Positions 26,118 to 36,901 are shown, counted from the first letter of the stretch. The stretch: 63,434 bases of DNA from Leucobacter sp. 7(1) (GCF_900163635.1 NZ_FUID01000021.1:1-63434); one strand, 5' to 3'. Made by a program: numbers and translations. Notes: generated from the sequence alone by a model not told the origin.

Positions 26118-26186
26118 TTGACAGCCACCCCTCGGACTGCCTACTCTAATTTCACACACCAGAATTACTTTTCCGTAAGGTGAAAT
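26118..26186 (+). promoter_or_regulatory. Promoter and putative IclR operator of the hyi-glxR-gcl operon
   Basis: TTGACA (26118-26123) and TACTCT (26142-26147) with an 18-base spacer form a near-consensus promoter. ATTTCAC (26149-26155) and GTGAAAT (26180-26186) form an inverted repeat across the expected start site. Its TTTCACAC core resembles TTCCACAC at the malic enzyme promoter, so the same repressor may act. Confidence 0.6.
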
Positions 26187-26220
26187 AATTCACGAATGCT
26201 GCGAAAGCTGAGGTTGTCCA

Positions 26221-27000
26221 ATGCCGTACACCGTCAACGCCTCGATCCTGCTGACGGATCTCCCCCTGCTCGAGCGCCCCGCCGCCGCCAAGGCCGCGGG
26301 ATTCGACGCCGTCGAGTTCTGGTGGCCCTTCGCCGAGGCCGTCCCCGCAGACGCCGAGGTTGACCGCTTTGTCGCCGCGATCGAGGACGCGGGCGTCCAG
26401 CTCACCGGCCTGAACTTCTTCGCCGGCGACATGCCGGGCGGCGACCGTGGCCTCGTGTCGTGGAAGGGCCGCTGCGGCGAGTTCAAGGACAACATCGACG
26501 TTGTGGTCGGGATCGGCGAACGCCTCGGTACGCGCGCGTTCAACGCGCTCTACGGCAACCGCCTCGACGACTTCACCCCCGAGGCGCAGGACGAGCTCGG
26601 GCTCAAGAACCTCGTCGCCGCGGCCGAGGGCGTCGCGAAGATCGGCGGCACGGTGCTGCTGGAGCCGGTCTCCGGCACTCCGGCCTACCCGCTGAAGACT
26701 GCGCAGGATGCGCTCGACGTCATCGCGCGGACAGGCCAGAGCAACATCAAGCTCCTCGCTGACTTCTACCACCTTGCCGTCAACGGCGACGATGTGGCCG
26801 CAGTGATCGAGGCCCACGCACACGACTTCGGGCACATCCAGATCGCCGACAGCCCGGGCCGCACCGAGCCTGGTACCGGCGAGCTCCCCCTCGCGCAGTG
26901 GATCTCCCGCAGTCAAGAGCTCGGCTACACCGGCCACATCGGCCTCGAATACAAAGCCTCGCAGGCTGACCCGTTCGCCTGGCTCGCACACTTCGGCTAG
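26221..27000 (+). CDS. hyi: Hydroxypyruvate isomerase
   Basis: A 259-residue TIM-barrel enzyme that interconverts tartronate semialdehyde and hydroxypyruvate. Seen: NASILLTDLPLLERPAAAKAAGFDAVEFWWPF near the N-terminus, GLNFFAGDMPGGDRG near residue 62, the barrel glutamate in VLLEPVSGTPAYPL near residue 145, DFYHLAVNGDD, HIQIADSPGRTEPGTG and the final GLEYKAS. These are the hallmarks of Hyi within the xylose-isomerase-like superfamily. Length equals E. coli Hyi. ATG at 26221 opens the second glyoxylate operon, followed after 58 bp by glxR. Confidence 0.94.
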   Translation: MPYTVNASILLTDLPLLERPAAAKAAGFDAVEFWWPFAEAVPADAEVDRFVAAIEDAGVQLTGLNFFAGDMPGGDRGLVSWKGRCGEFKDNIDVVVGIGERLGTRAFNALYGNRLDDFTPEAQDELGLKNLVAAAEGVAKIGGTVLLEPVSGTPAYPLKTAQDALDVIARTGQSNIKLLADFYHLAVNGDDVAAVIEAHAHDFGHIQIADSPGRTEPGTGELPLAQWISRSQELGYTGHIGLEYKASQADPFAWLAHFG

Positions 27001-27058
27001 GCCCTGCTCAGCCGCACCGCAGTACTGCACCACACTTCACCGCATAGAAAGGACTTCC

Positions 27059-27934
27059 ATGTCGAACATTGCCTTCATCGGACTGGGCATCATGGGGCTT
27101 CCCATGGCGAAGAACCTCGTCGCCGCAGGCCACCATGTCACCGGATTCAACCGCTCCAAGCAGAAGGTTGAACAGCTTGTCGCTGCGGGTGGCACCGGTG
27201 CCGCCACTGTCGCCGATGCCGTCGCCGAGGCCGAGATCGTCATTACGATGGTGCCGGACTCGCCCGACGTCGAGGCCGTCGTCACCGGCGACGACGGGGT
27301 CTTCCAGAACGTCAAGCCTGGCGCGCTCTGGATCGACTTCTCCTCGATCCGCCCCGACGTCGCCGCCCGCCTCGCCGAGGACGCGCGAGCCGCCGGCCTC
27401 CGCCCGCTTGACGCGCCGGTCTCCGGCGGCGAGCCTGGTGCCATCGATGGCGTGCTCTCGATCATGGTCGGCGGCGACGCCGCCGACTTCGCCGAGGCGG
27501 GCCCCGTATTCGAGGCCGTCGGCAAAACAATCGTGCACGTCGGGCCGTCAGGGGCCGGGCAAACCGTCAAGGCCGCGAACCAGCTCATCGTGGCGGTGAA
27601 CATCCAGGCGCTCGCCGAGGCGGTCACCTTCCTGGAGGCCTACGGCGTCGACACCGCTGCCGCGCTCACGGTCCTCGGGGGCGGCCTCGCCGGGTCGAAG
27701 GTGCTCGACCAGAAGGGGCAGAAGATGCTGGATCGCAACTTCGATCCAGGCTTCCGACTGGCGCTGCACAATAAGGATCTGGGGATCGTCACCTCCGCCG
27801 CGCGTGAAGCGGGTGTCGTCGTGCCGCTCGGTGCCGCCGTTGCACAGCTCGTATCGGCCCTCGTCGCTCGCGGCGATGGCGGGCTCGACCACTCCGGCCT
27901 CTTCAAGCTCACCTCCGAGCTCTCCGGAAAGTAA
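27059..27934 (+). CDS. glxR: 2-hydroxy-3-oxopropionate (tartronate semialdehyde) reductase
   Basis: A 291-residue beta-hydroxyacid dehydrogenase that reduces tartronate semialdehyde to D-glycerate. Seen: the NAD(P) motif [15 protein letters not shown] at the N-terminus, substrate motif [15 protein letters not shown] near residue 118, the [16 protein letters not shown] segment containing catalytic Lys near residue 170, and [11 protein letters not shown] near residue 235. ATG at 27059 follows AAAGGA. Lies between hyi and gcl; the three enzymes channel glyoxylate into glycerate. A CACACTTCA motif is also present 28 bases upstream of its start. Confidence 0.94.
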   Translation: MSNIAFIGLGIMGLPMAKNLVAAGHHVTGFNRSKQKVEQLVAAGGTGAATVADAVAEAEIVITMVPDSPDVEAVVTGDDGVFQNVKPGALWIDFSSIRPDVAARLAEDARAAGLRPLDAPVSGGEPGAIDGVLSIMVGGDAADFAEAGPVFEAVGKTIVHVGPSGAGQTVKAANQLIVAVNIQALAEAVTFLEAYGVDTAAALTVLGGGLAGSKVLDQKGQKMLDRNFDPGFRLALHNKDLGIVTSAAREAGVVVPLGAAVAQLVSALVARGDGGLDHSGLFKLTSELSGK

Positions 27935-28082
27935 CCCGCCCCTCCCAGCTCCGGACCCGGTGCGCCCCCACATCATCGCGGGGTTCTTACTCACACAAGT
28001 TCGCGCACCGGATCCGGCACACTCTCGCGCGCCACACAGGCGCGCTCCGTCTCCTCACCACTCTCCCAACGAAGGGAACACC

Positions 28083-29882
<1,800 letters not shown>

Positions 29883-29890
29883 GATCAGCC

Positions 29891-31030
29891 ATGCGCATCG
29901 TCATCGCCCCCGACAAGTTCAAAGGTTCTCTGACGGCCGCTGAGGTCTGCGAGGCCATCACCCGCGGCATCGCGACCGTGAACGATGCCGTTTCGGTGGT
30001 GGCGGTGCCCATGGCGGACGGCGGCGAGGGGACGCTCGACGCCGCCGTCGAGGGCGGGTTCACCCAGCACGCCGTTCCTGTGAGCGGCCCCCTGGGGGAC
30101 CCCGTCATTGCGCACATCGGCGTGCGCGACGACGCGGCCGTCGTGGAAATGGCGTTGGCCTCCGGGCTTGCGCTGGTCCCCGAGGCCCGCCGTGATGCAC
30201 TCGCCGCCTCCTCGCAGGGAACCGGCGAGTGCATCCTTGCGGCGCTCAACCTGGGCGCGCAGCGCATTTCGCTCGCGATCGGCGGCAGCGCGTCCACGGA
30301 TGGCGGTGCCGGAATGCTGCAAGCGCTCGGTGCGCGTTTCACTCGCGCTGACGGCACACCACTCGCCCGGGGCGGCGGGCCACTCGTGGAGCTCGCGAGC
30401 GTCGACCTCTCGGGCCTGGACCCCCGCCTCGCGGCGACCCAGTTCGTGGTTGCCAACGACGTCTCACACGAACTCCTCGGCGAGCACGGGGCGGCCCGCG
30501 TGTTCGGGCCGCAGAAGGGGGCCACACCCGCGGACGTGACCACACTGGAGGCCGGGCTCACAACCCTCGTCTCCCTCCTGGATCAGGTGCTTCCGGGCAG
30601 CGCTCGCTTCGCCGCTGCACCCGGTGCCGGGGCCGCGGGCGGTGTCGGCTACGCCGCGCTCGCGGTGCTCGGTGCCGAGCAGCAGCCAGGCACCGACATT
30701 GTCATCGCGCTCACCGGGCTCGACACCGAGATCGCCCAGGCCGACCTCGTGATCACGGGCGAGGGGTCGCTTGACCACCAGAGCCTCGCCGGGAAAACCC
30801 CGGTGGGGGTCGCCCGCGCCGCCGCCGCTCACGGCGTTCCCGTGGTCGCCGTGTGCGGACGCACCACCTTGGCCGAGGCAGAGTGGCGCGATGCGGGGTT
30901 CGTGGACTGCTATGCCGTTGCCGAGCGCGCACCTGATTCGGCCGCCAGCATGCGCGACGCCGCACAGTATCTTGAACACATCGGGAGCGAGATCGCGCGG
31001 GCCCACCTCGCGACGCCACACCCCCGCTAA
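29891..31030 (+). CDS. glxK: Glycerate kinase (GarK/GlxK type)
   Basis: A 379-residue class I glycerate kinase that phosphorylates D-glycerate, most likely at O2, feeding 2-phosphoglycerate into glycolysis. Seen: the family N-terminus IVIAPDKFKGSLTAAEVCEAI, PMADGGEGTLDAAV near residue 40, IGGSASTDGGAGMLQALG near residue 135, FGPQKGAT near residue 200, and the C-terminal DLVITGEGSLDHQSLAGKTPVGVA. ATG at 29891 lies eight bases after gcl. It finishes the glyoxylate-to-phosphoglycerate route before the allantoinase gene. Confidence 0.94.
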   Translation: MRIVIAPDKFKGSLTAAEVCEAITRGIATVNDAVSVVAVPMADGGEGTLDAAVEGGFTQHAVPVSGPLGDPVIAHIGVRDDAAVVEMALASGLALVPEARRDALAASSQGTGECILAALNLGAQRISLAIGGSASTDGGAGMLQALGARFTRADGTPLARGGGPLVELASVDLSGLDPRLAATQFVVANDVSHELLGEHGAARVFGPQKGATPADVTTLEAGLTTLVSLLDQVLPGSARFAAAPGAGAAGGVGYAALAVLGAEQQPGTDIVIALTGLDTEIAQADLVITGEGSLDHQSLAGKTPVGVARAAAAHGVPVVAVCGRTTLAEAEWRDAGFVDCYAVAERAPDSAASMRDAAQYLEHIGSEIARAHLATPHPR

Positions 31031-31108
31031 CCTCCCCGACACCGCTGTCGCCCCGGGGCCGGGCACGCCCGCACCCCACGAAACAACCCGAAAGAACTGG
31101 AGTACCCC

Positions 31109-32473
31109 GTGACCGAAGACCGCCCCACGCCCCTGTACGACCTCGTGATCCGAGGCGAACGCGTGATGACAACCTCAGGGGTCCGCCCCCGGGAAGTCGG
31201 GGTCCAAGACGGCAGGATCATCGCGCTCGAGCCGCTCGGCAACAAGCTCGAAGGAGCCGAGATCATCGAGCTCGCCGATGACGAGACGCTGCTCCCCGGC
31301 CTCGTCGACACGCACGTGCACGTCAACGAGCCGGGCCGCACCGACTGGGAGGGCTTCGCCTCGGCAACCAAGGCCGCCGCCGCTGGCGGGGTCACCACGA
31401 TCCTCGACATGCCCCTCAACAGCATTCCGCCCACCGTTAACGTTGCCGGGCTCGAGGCGAAGCGCGAGGTTGCGCTCCCGCAGGCCCACGTCGACGTGGG
31501 GTTCTGGGGCGGGGCAATCCCCGGCAACATTCCGGATCTGCGCGGGCTGCACGACGCGGGCGTCTTCGGCTTTAAGTGCTTCCTGCTGCACTCGGGGGTC
31601 GACGAGTTCCCGCCGCTCGACGCCGACCAGATGGAAGCCGCAATGCGCGAGCTCATCACCTACGACGCGATGCTCATCGTGCACGCCGAGGACTCCCGCG
31701 CGATCGATCGCGCGCCCTCGCCCGAGGGTGACGTCTACGACCGCTTCCTGCACTCCCGCCCCCGCGGTGCCGAAAACCTCGCGATCTCCGAGGTGATCGA
31801 GCGCGCCCGCTGGACCGGGGCCCGCGCCCACATCCTGCACCTGTCCTCCTCAGACGCGCTGCCCATGATCCGCTCCGCAAAGCGCGACGGCGTCCGGCTC
31901 ACCGTAGAGACCTGCCCCCACTACCTCACGCTCACCTCCGAGGAGATCCCGGCCGGGGCGACCGAGTACAAGTGCTGCCCGCCGATCCGCGAGGCCCACA
32001 ACCGCGAGCTGCTGTGGGAGGGCCTGCTCGACGGCACGATCGACTACATCGCGTCCGACCACTCGCCGTCGACGATGGAGCTGAAAGACCCCGAGAACGG
32101 CGACTTTGCGGTCGCATGGGGTGGGGTGTCCTCGCTACAGCTCGAACTTCCCGTTGTGTGGACCGAGGCACGCCGCCGCGGGATCTCGATCGAGCAGGTC
32201 GTGGCCTGGATGTCAACCAAGCCCGCCGCCAACGTGGGCCTCACCGGAAAGGGCATGATTGCCCCCGGTAACGACGCCGACTTCGCGATCTTCGCGGAGA
32301 ACGACGCATTTGTCGTGCAGGTCGATCGGCTCCACCACAAGAACCCGATCACGCCGTACGCGGGCCGCCCGCTCGCCGGCGTCGTACGCCGCACGATCCT
32401 GCGCGGCATGACGCTCGACGGCGAGACGCCCCGCGGCCAGCTGATCCGGCGCGGCATGATCCACGGGCACTAA
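31109..32473 (+). CDS. allB: Allantoinase
   Basis: A 454-residue amidohydrolase that opens the hydantoin ring of allantoin to give allantoate. Seen: binuclear metal motif DTHVHVNEPGRTDWEGF near residue 68, the carboxylated bridging lysine in FGFKCFLLHSG near residue 155, His ligands in HAEDS and HILHLSSS, and YIASDHSPST with the last Asp near residue 320. Length matches E. coli AllB (453). GTG at 31109 follows CTGGAG. It sits last in the operon, before a terminator, although it catalyses the first step. No allantoate amidohydrolase gene follows. Confidence 0.96.
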   Translation: MTEDRPTPLYDLVIRGERVMTTSGVRPREVGVQDGRIIALEPLGNKLEGAEIIELADDETLLPGLVDTHVHVNEPGRTDWEGFASATKAAAAGGVTTILDMPLNSIPPTVNVAGLEAKREVALPQAHVDVGFWGGAIPGNIPDLRGLHDAGVFGFKCFLLHSGVDEFPPLDADQMEAAMRELITYDAMLIVHAEDSRAIDRAPSPEGDVYDRFLHSRPRGAENLAISEVIERARWTGARAHILHLSSSDALPMIRSAKRDGVRLTVETCPHYLTLTSEEIPAGATEYKCCPPIREAHNRELLWEGLLDGTIDYIASDHSPSTMELKDPENGDFAVAWGGVSSLQLELPVVWTEARRRGISIEQVVAWMSTKPAANVGLTGKGMIAPGNDADFAIFAENDAFVVQVDRLHHKNPITPYAGRPLAGVVRRTILRGMTLDGETPRGQLIRRGMIHGH

Positions 32474-32503
32474 CGCCCGACTCCCCTCAGGGGAGCACAC
32501 GCT

Positions 32504-32547
32504 CCGAACGGGCCAGGTGTTGCGGTGGGTAGCCCTGGCCCGTTCGG
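32504..32547 (+). terminator. Terminator after allB
   Basis: A 14-bp perfect stem (32504-32517 with 32534-32547) is followed by the T-rich TATTTCTCTGCTTTT. It ends the hyi-to-allB operon. Confidence 0.85.
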
Positions 32548-32639
32548 TATTTCTCTGCTTTTCCCCACCATGACACCCCTTCCACTTCTCCGCCCCGCCT
32601 CTGTCCTACCCCGCCTCTGCCCCGCCTCGTCACCCCGTC

Positions 32640-32693
32640 GAGAACGCACTTTGGCACCTTTCCCGTCGAGGAAAGGTGCCAAAGTGCGTTCTC
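32640..32693. terminator. Long perfect hairpin (family copy B)
   Basis: A 24-bp perfect stem (32640-32663 with 32670-32693) with a six-base loop touches the stop of the response regulator. Arms match the hairpin at 12730-12785 except for one base pair, C-G here against T-A there. Confidence 0.8.
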
Positions 32694-33354
32694 AGCGCGA
32701 TGCACTGGATGTGCCGGGGAGGATCCCGCGCTCCATCGCGCGGGTGACCGCGCGGGTGCGATCCGACACCTCGAGCTTCTCGAACACGTGCAGCAGGTGC
32801 GTCTTCACTGTCGACTCCCCGATCACGAGCCGCGCCGCGATCGCTGGGTTGCTCAGACCCTGCGCCACCAAGCCCAGAATCTCGGCCTCGCGCGGCGTGA
32901 GCCGCGGCACCGGCTCCCGCACGCGCGCGACAAGCTGCGCGGCGATCGAGGGGGCGAGCACAGTCTGCCCGGCCGCGACCGCCCGCACCCCGGCGATCAG
33001 TTCCGCGGCGGGTGCGGCCTTCACCAGGTACCCGCTCGCCCCCGCTTCGATCGCGGAGAGGATCTGCTCGTCGTCCTCATAGGTGGTGAACACCAGCACA
33101 CCCGGACGGCGTGCGAGGTCCGCTGCACCGGGAAACTCGCCGCGCGCGATCCGCCGAGTCGCCTCAACACCGCCCAGTCCCGGCATGCGCAGGTCCATCA
33201 GCACCACGTCGGGGCGTGCCTCGGCGAGCTCTGCGAGTGCAGCTTCCCCGGACGCGAACTCCCCCGCAACGGTGATACCGTCCTCCGTCTCCAGGAGCCC
33301 CACGATCCCGGCCCGCACAATGGGGTGATCATCGACAACCACAATCCGGGTCAC
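32692..33354 (-). CDS. NarL/FixJ-type response regulator
   Basis: A 220-residue response regulator. The receiver domain (residues 1-120) shows VVVDDHPIVRAG, phospho-acceptor Asp in VVLMDLRMPGLGG near residue 54, and GYLVKAAP with the conserved Lys. The C-terminal LuxR helix-turn-helix shows LTPREAEILGLVAQGLSN and STVKTHLLHVFEKL. GTG at 33354 overlaps the kinase stop by GTGA, so kinase and regulator are made together. The adjacent ABC-2 exporter upstream on the same strand is a likely target, as in bacitracin- or DesKR-like arrangements. The inducing signal is unknown. Confidence 0.93.
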   Translation of the reverse strand: MTRIVVVDDHPIVRAGIVGLLETEDGITVAGEFASGEAALAELAEARPDVVLMDLRMPGLGGVEATRRIARGEFPGAADLARRPGVLVFTTYEDDEQILSAIEAGASGYLVKAAPAAELIAGVRAVAAGQTVLAPSIAAQLVARVREPVPRLTPREAEILGLVAQGLSNPAIAARLVIGESTVKTHLLHVFEKLEVSDRTRAVTRAMERGILPGTSSASR

Positions 33355-34640
33355 TGGGACGTCCTCTCCGGTGTTCGGTGCGCCTCCACGGCCACACCGC
33401 TCATCACGAGCGACACTACCAACTGGGCCCCGCCGCCTGGCCGCGGCCCGAACCGCACCTCCCCGCCGAGGGCCCGCGCACGATCCGTCAGCCCGCTGAG
33501 TCCGAAGCCGTCCGGTGCTGACACCGGGCCGGTCGTTGCTGCCAGCCCCGGCCCAACCCCGTTGTCCGCGACCCGCAGTTCCACCCGATCCAGCCCCGCC
33601 GCTGTAAGGCTCAGCTCCACCCGCGTCGCGTGCGCGTGACGTCGGGCGTTCGAGAGCCCCTCCTGGGCGGCTCGCAGCAGCACAACCTCCTGCTCCCGAG
33701 GCAGTGTGAGTGGCGCGAGCCGACAGGTGACCTCGAGCCCGGCGTCGGCGCGAAGCCGGGCCGCGACCCGCTCCAGCGCGGCGTGCAGCCCGCGGTCGCC
33801 AAGCGGCTGGGTGGTGGCGACAAGCGCTCGGGCCTCGCTCACCGCCTCGCGGGCGGCGGCCCCCACCCGCGCGGTGCGATCCTGCGCCCGCTCGGTATCA
33901 CCGGCCACGAGCGCGCGCTCCGCCTGCTCGCTCAGCATCACAAGTCCCGTCAGCGTTTGGGTGAGCGTGTCGTGCAGTTCGCGGGACATCCGCTCCCGCT
34001 CCGCAGCCGCGCCGCTCGCCGCCGACAGCGCGGCAACTTCGGCCTGCGAGGCACGCAACTGCTCAGCGAGCGCGCGGTGCGCTTCGCTCTGGGTGTGGAC
34101 TCGCGTGAGCCACATGCCGAGAAACACCGCGAACACAAAAGAGCAGACGGCGACGGCGACGGCGGTCCAGCCGGGGTTCCCGGCACCCAAGCGCTGGTAG
34201 GAAAAGAACGTCCCGGCTCCGATGACGACGGCGAGCGCCGCGCTCCCCAGCACTGCGATCACCGTTCCACGTTCCCAATACCCGGTGATCGTCCAGATCA
34301 TCGGGTAGGTGATGACCTGCACGGTCGCGAAGCTCGGATTCACTGCAGCAGCTACGCCCGCGATGACAACGATCAAGATCAGTCCCACCACGTCACGGCC
34401 AAGCGGCGGCTCTTGCGCCTCCACCCGGCGCATCGCCGGGCGTGCCAGCACCAGGTAGAGCACCACAAAGCCGGCGAGCATCCCAAGCGCAGGGATCTGT
34501 TCCCACGCCGCGTCGCCGCCCTCGCTCCGCGCGCTGAACAGGCCCACTCCGCCGGGCACGAGCAGCACCAGCAGGACCCCGCTTGCGGCAAGGTCCCACC
34601 ACCGCAGCGGTCGGGTGCGCGCGGGCTGGCTCTCATTCAT
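33351..34640 (-). CDS. Membrane sensor histidine kinase (HisKA_3 type)
   Basis: A 429-residue kinase. The first half has about six hydrophobic segments (GVLLVLLVPGGVGLF to VCSFVFAVFLGMWL). Then come a coiled linker, the phospho-acceptor box RERMSRELHDTLTQTLTGL with His near residue 227, and an HATPase domain with VADNGVGPG and GFGLSGLTDRARALGG. ATG at 34640 is used. The lack of a large extracellular loop suggests sensing within the membrane. The downstream response regulator overlaps by four bases; 258 bp upstream with a 16-bp tandem repeat separate it from the ABC permease gene. Confidence 0.9.
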   Translation of the reverse strand: MNESQPARTRPLRWWDLAASGVLLVLLVPGGVGLFSARSEGGDAAWEQIPALGMLAGFVVLYLVLARPAMRRVEAQEPPLGRDVVGLILIVVIAGVAAAVNPSFATVQVITYPMIWTITGYWERGTVIAVLGSAALAVVIGAGTFFSYQRLGAGNPGWTAVAVAVCSFVFAVFLGMWLTRVHTQSEAHRALAEQLRASQAEVAALSAASGAAAERERMSRELHDTLTQTLTGLVMLSEQAERALVAGDTERAQDRTARVGAAAREAVSEARALVATTQPLGDRGLHAALERVAARLRADAGLEVTCRLAPLTLPREQEVVLLRAAQEGLSNARRHAHATRVELSLTAAGLDRVELRVADNGVGPGLAATTGPVSAPDGFGLSGLTDRARALGGEVRFGPRPGGGAQLVVSLVMSGVAVEAHRTPERTSQ

Positions 34641-34812
34641 GGTGTCACTCTCTCACGAACGCCGGGGCGCTGGCCGGGGCGAGACGCCGTCCGCACGCTC
34701 CCCCGCTGATCCTCCGAGCCGCCGTCCACGCCACTCCCCCTACGCGTTTTATCTACACCGAGCGGTTTTCCGCGGAGTTCGGCTCGGTTTCGATAACTTC
34801 CCTCGGGAAGGG

Positions 34813-34876
34813 CGCGGGGCGGTGCCAGCGCGGGGCGGTGCCAGCGCGGGGCGGTGCCAGCGCGGGGCGGTGCCAG
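34813..34876. repeat. Four exact 16-bp tandem repeats
   Basis: Unit CGCGGGGCGGTGCCAG occurs four times without a mismatch at 34813-34828, 34829-34844, 34845-34860 and 34861-34876. It lies in the 258-bp gap between the ABC permease stop and the kinase start. The rest of that gap has no gene I can support. Confidence 0.95.
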
Positions 34877-34898
34877 AGCGGCGCCTGGACCGGCGGCG

Positions 34899-35771
34899 CT
34901 AGGACCGCCGCTGCCACCGGAACGTCAACCGCGCGACAACGAGGCCCACCACTAGCCACACCGCGAGGTTCAGCGCCACGAGCCCAAGCCCCCAGCCTTC
35001 CCCGGTCTCCGCGGCGGCAAAGTGTTCCGGGAGGAACACGCTGCGCATTCCCTGCGCGAGCCACTTCAGTGGGAACACCGAGGCGATGTTTTGCAGCCAT
35101 TCGGGCAGCATGGAGAACTGCAGGTACACGCCGGAGATGAACTGCAGCACAAGCACGATCGGGATCACGACTGCGGAGGCGCTCCGTGTCGAGCGTGGCA
35201 GCGCCGACAGAGCGATCCCGAGCAGCGTCATCGTGCCCATCCCCAGCCCGAACAACCAGGCGAAGCGCAGCCACAGCGCCGGATCCGTAGGCAGCTCCAC
35301 CCCGAAGGCCAGAACGGCGACCCCGAGCAGCAGCGCCGCCTGCAGCAGCGCGGTCACGACGGTGACGCCGGCCTTCCCGATGAAGTAGCTTACCGGCGAG
35401 AGCGGGGTGGCTCCGAGCCGTCGCAGCCATCCCTCGTGCCGCTCGCGCACGATGTCGATCGCCGGGTTCTGCACCCCGGAGAGCATGATCCCCGCGGCGA
35501 GGAGGCCGGGCGTGTAGTACGCGGCGAGCGAGACCCCGCCGGTGCCATCTGGCAGCTCCCCCACGTCCCCCATCGACTGGAATGCTGAGGCGAAGATTCC
35601 GAGCATTAGCACCGGGAACAAGAAAGTGAAGAACACGACATCGGGCACGCGGAAGTACGCCCGAAGCTCCAGACCGATCGAACGGATGCCGGCGCTGAGG
35701 ATGCCGGGGGCGGCCGAGGTTGCCGCGGCTGCCCGGGTGGTCGTGGCTGAGGTGGGTGCGGGGCGCGTCAT
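34899..35771 (-). CDS. ABC-2 type transporter permease
   Basis: A 290-residue membrane permease with about six segments of the ABC-2 family. Seen: a basic N-terminal arm, the first membrane segment VVFFTFLFPVLMLGIFASAF, the cytoplasmic coupling stretch ERHEGWLRRLGATPLSP typical of exporters, and LQFISGVYLQFSMLPEWLQNIASVFPLKWLAQGMR near the C-terminus. ATG at 35771 overlaps the ATPase stop by ATGA. With the upstream ATPase it forms an exporter of the DrrAB/NatAB type for drugs, lipids or peptides. The two-component genes downstream may regulate it. Confidence 0.9.
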   Translation of the reverse strand: MTRPAPTSATTTRAAAATSAAPGILSAGIRSIGLELRAYFRVPDVVFFTFLFPVLMLGIFASAFQSMGDVGELPDGTGGVSLAAYYTPGLLAAGIMLSGVQNPAIDIVRERHEGWLRRLGATPLSPVSYFIGKAGVTVVTALLQAALLLGVAVLAFGVELPTDPALWLRFAWLFGLGMGTMTLLGIALSALPRSTRSASAVVIPIVLVLQFISGVYLQFSMLPEWLQNIASVFPLKWLAQGMRSVFLPEHFAAAETGEGWGLGLVALNLAVWLVVGLVVARLTFRWQRRS

Positions 35772-36718
35772 CGGACATCCTCCATCAGTTCGGGGGTGGG
35801 GCGGTCGTCGGATCCCGCGCCGTCAGCAGTGCCGTGTCCGTCGCTGTGCTGGTGGATCAGCGCGAGATACACGTCCTCGAGGCCGGGGCGGCGCACCTCA
35901 AGTTCCGCGGGCTCCCCCGTGGAATCGCCTGCGGCGAGCGCCGCGTCTCGGAGCTGCGCGACGAGCGCGGTCGGGGCCCCGGTCCGCTCTTCACGGGGTG
36001 TGCCATCGGGGTCCCGCCAGGTCACCACGGGCGTGCGGGCGTCCGGCCCGCCAAGCTCGGCGGGCGGGGCCTCGGCCACGATTGTGCCCCCGGACAGCAC
36101 GCCAACGCGGTCGGCTAGGCGCGCGGCTTCGTCGAGATAGTGGGTGGTGAGCAGGATCGCGGTGCCCTCGCCGGTGAGCGTTTCGAGCATGTCCCAGAAC
36201 TGGCGCCGCGCGGCCGGGTCGAAGCCCGTGGTCGGCTCGTCGAGGAAAAGGAGGCGGGGCCTCCCCACGATCCCGAGCGCCACGTCGAGCCGGCGCTGCT
36301 GCCCGCCCGAGAGCTTCGCCGCCCGCGTGCCGGCCTGCTCACGCAGGCCCACCAATTCCAGCACCTCGTCGGGCGTGCGGGGATCTGCGTACAGCGCCGC
36401 AAAGTGGGTCACGAGTTCCCGCACCGTGTACGGCCCAAAGTCTCCGGTGCTCTGCGCCACGACCCCCACGTTCGCCTTCCACGCGCGGGGCGCGGTGAGC
36501 GGTTCGGCCCCCAACACTCTCACCTGACCATGATCCGGCCGTCTTACGCCCTCCATGATCTCGATCGCGGTGCTCTTGCCCGCGCCGTTCGGCCCGAGCA
36601 GCGCGTAGGTCTCACCCGGAGCGACCGAGAGATCCACGCCCCGCAGTACCTCGCGCCCGCCGTAGCTCTTCCGCAGGCCTCGCACGTCGATGGGGGTCAC
36701 GGCTCCTGTCTGCATCAT
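35768..36718 (-). CDS. ABC transporter ATP-binding protein
   Basis: A 316-residue ATPase of the DrrA/CcmA-like exporter group. Seen: Walker A GPNGAGKST near residue 42, a Q-loop in VVAQSTGDFG, signature LSGGQQRRLDVALG near residue 137, and Walker B LLFLDEPTTGFDP followed by the switch His in LLTTHYLDEA. A C-terminal extension of about 90 residues is usual for the DrrA group. The start is one of two adjacent ATGs (36718 or 36715); GGAGG is only one base before the first, so 36715 may be used. A longer open frame upstream runs through a palindrome and lacks a start signal. Confidence 0.92.
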   Translation of the reverse strand: MMQTGAVTPIDVRGLRKSYGGREVLRGVDLSVAPGETYALLGPNGAGKSTAIEIMEGVRRPDHGQVRVLGAEPLTAPRAWKANVGVVAQSTGDFGPYTVRELVTHFAALYADPRTPDEVLELVGLREQAGTRAAKLSGGQQRRLDVALGIVGRPRLLFLDEPTTGFDPAARRQFWDMLETLTGEGTAILLTTHYLDEAARLADRVGVLSGGTIVAEAPPAELGGPDARTPVVTWRDPDGTPREERTGAPTALVAQLRDAALAAGDSTGEPAELEVRRPGLEDVYLALIHQHSDGHGTADGAGSDDRPTPELMEDVR

Positions 36719-36844
36719 GCCTCCAGCCTCGCGCTTTGGGCCGCGCGGCGGCAGCGGTGGAGCGGCGGATCTTCCCCTCCACCGGTTGGTGGATGCGCGG
36801 CCGCGCTCCTGCCCACGCGCTCGGCAATTTCGTCTTTTTCTGCC

Positions 36845-36901
36845 CGAAGGGTGAGTTTGTACTTCTTCAGCACAGGCCAGGCAGCACAAACTCACCCTTC
36901 G
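36845..36901. repeat. Perfect 16-bp inverted repeat in a divergent promoter region
   Basis: CGAAGGGTGAGTTTGT (36845-36860) and its exact inverse (36886-36901) flank a 25-base loop. It lies between the divergent ABC ATPase and threonine-aldolase-like genes, so it is not an ordinary terminator. It may be an operator or a mobile palindrome. Nothing else is evident in the 248-bp gap. Confidence 0.85.

Noticed and set aside
27957..28011. Attenuator hairpin upstream of gcl
   Set aside because: The stem is only 9 bp with a 37-base loop and no T tract, so it is too weak to call.
27804..28082. N-terminal extension of gcl
   Set aside because: It overlaps the end of glxR in another frame and encodes Pro/Ser-rich sequence unlike Gcl; ATG at 28083 matches the family start.
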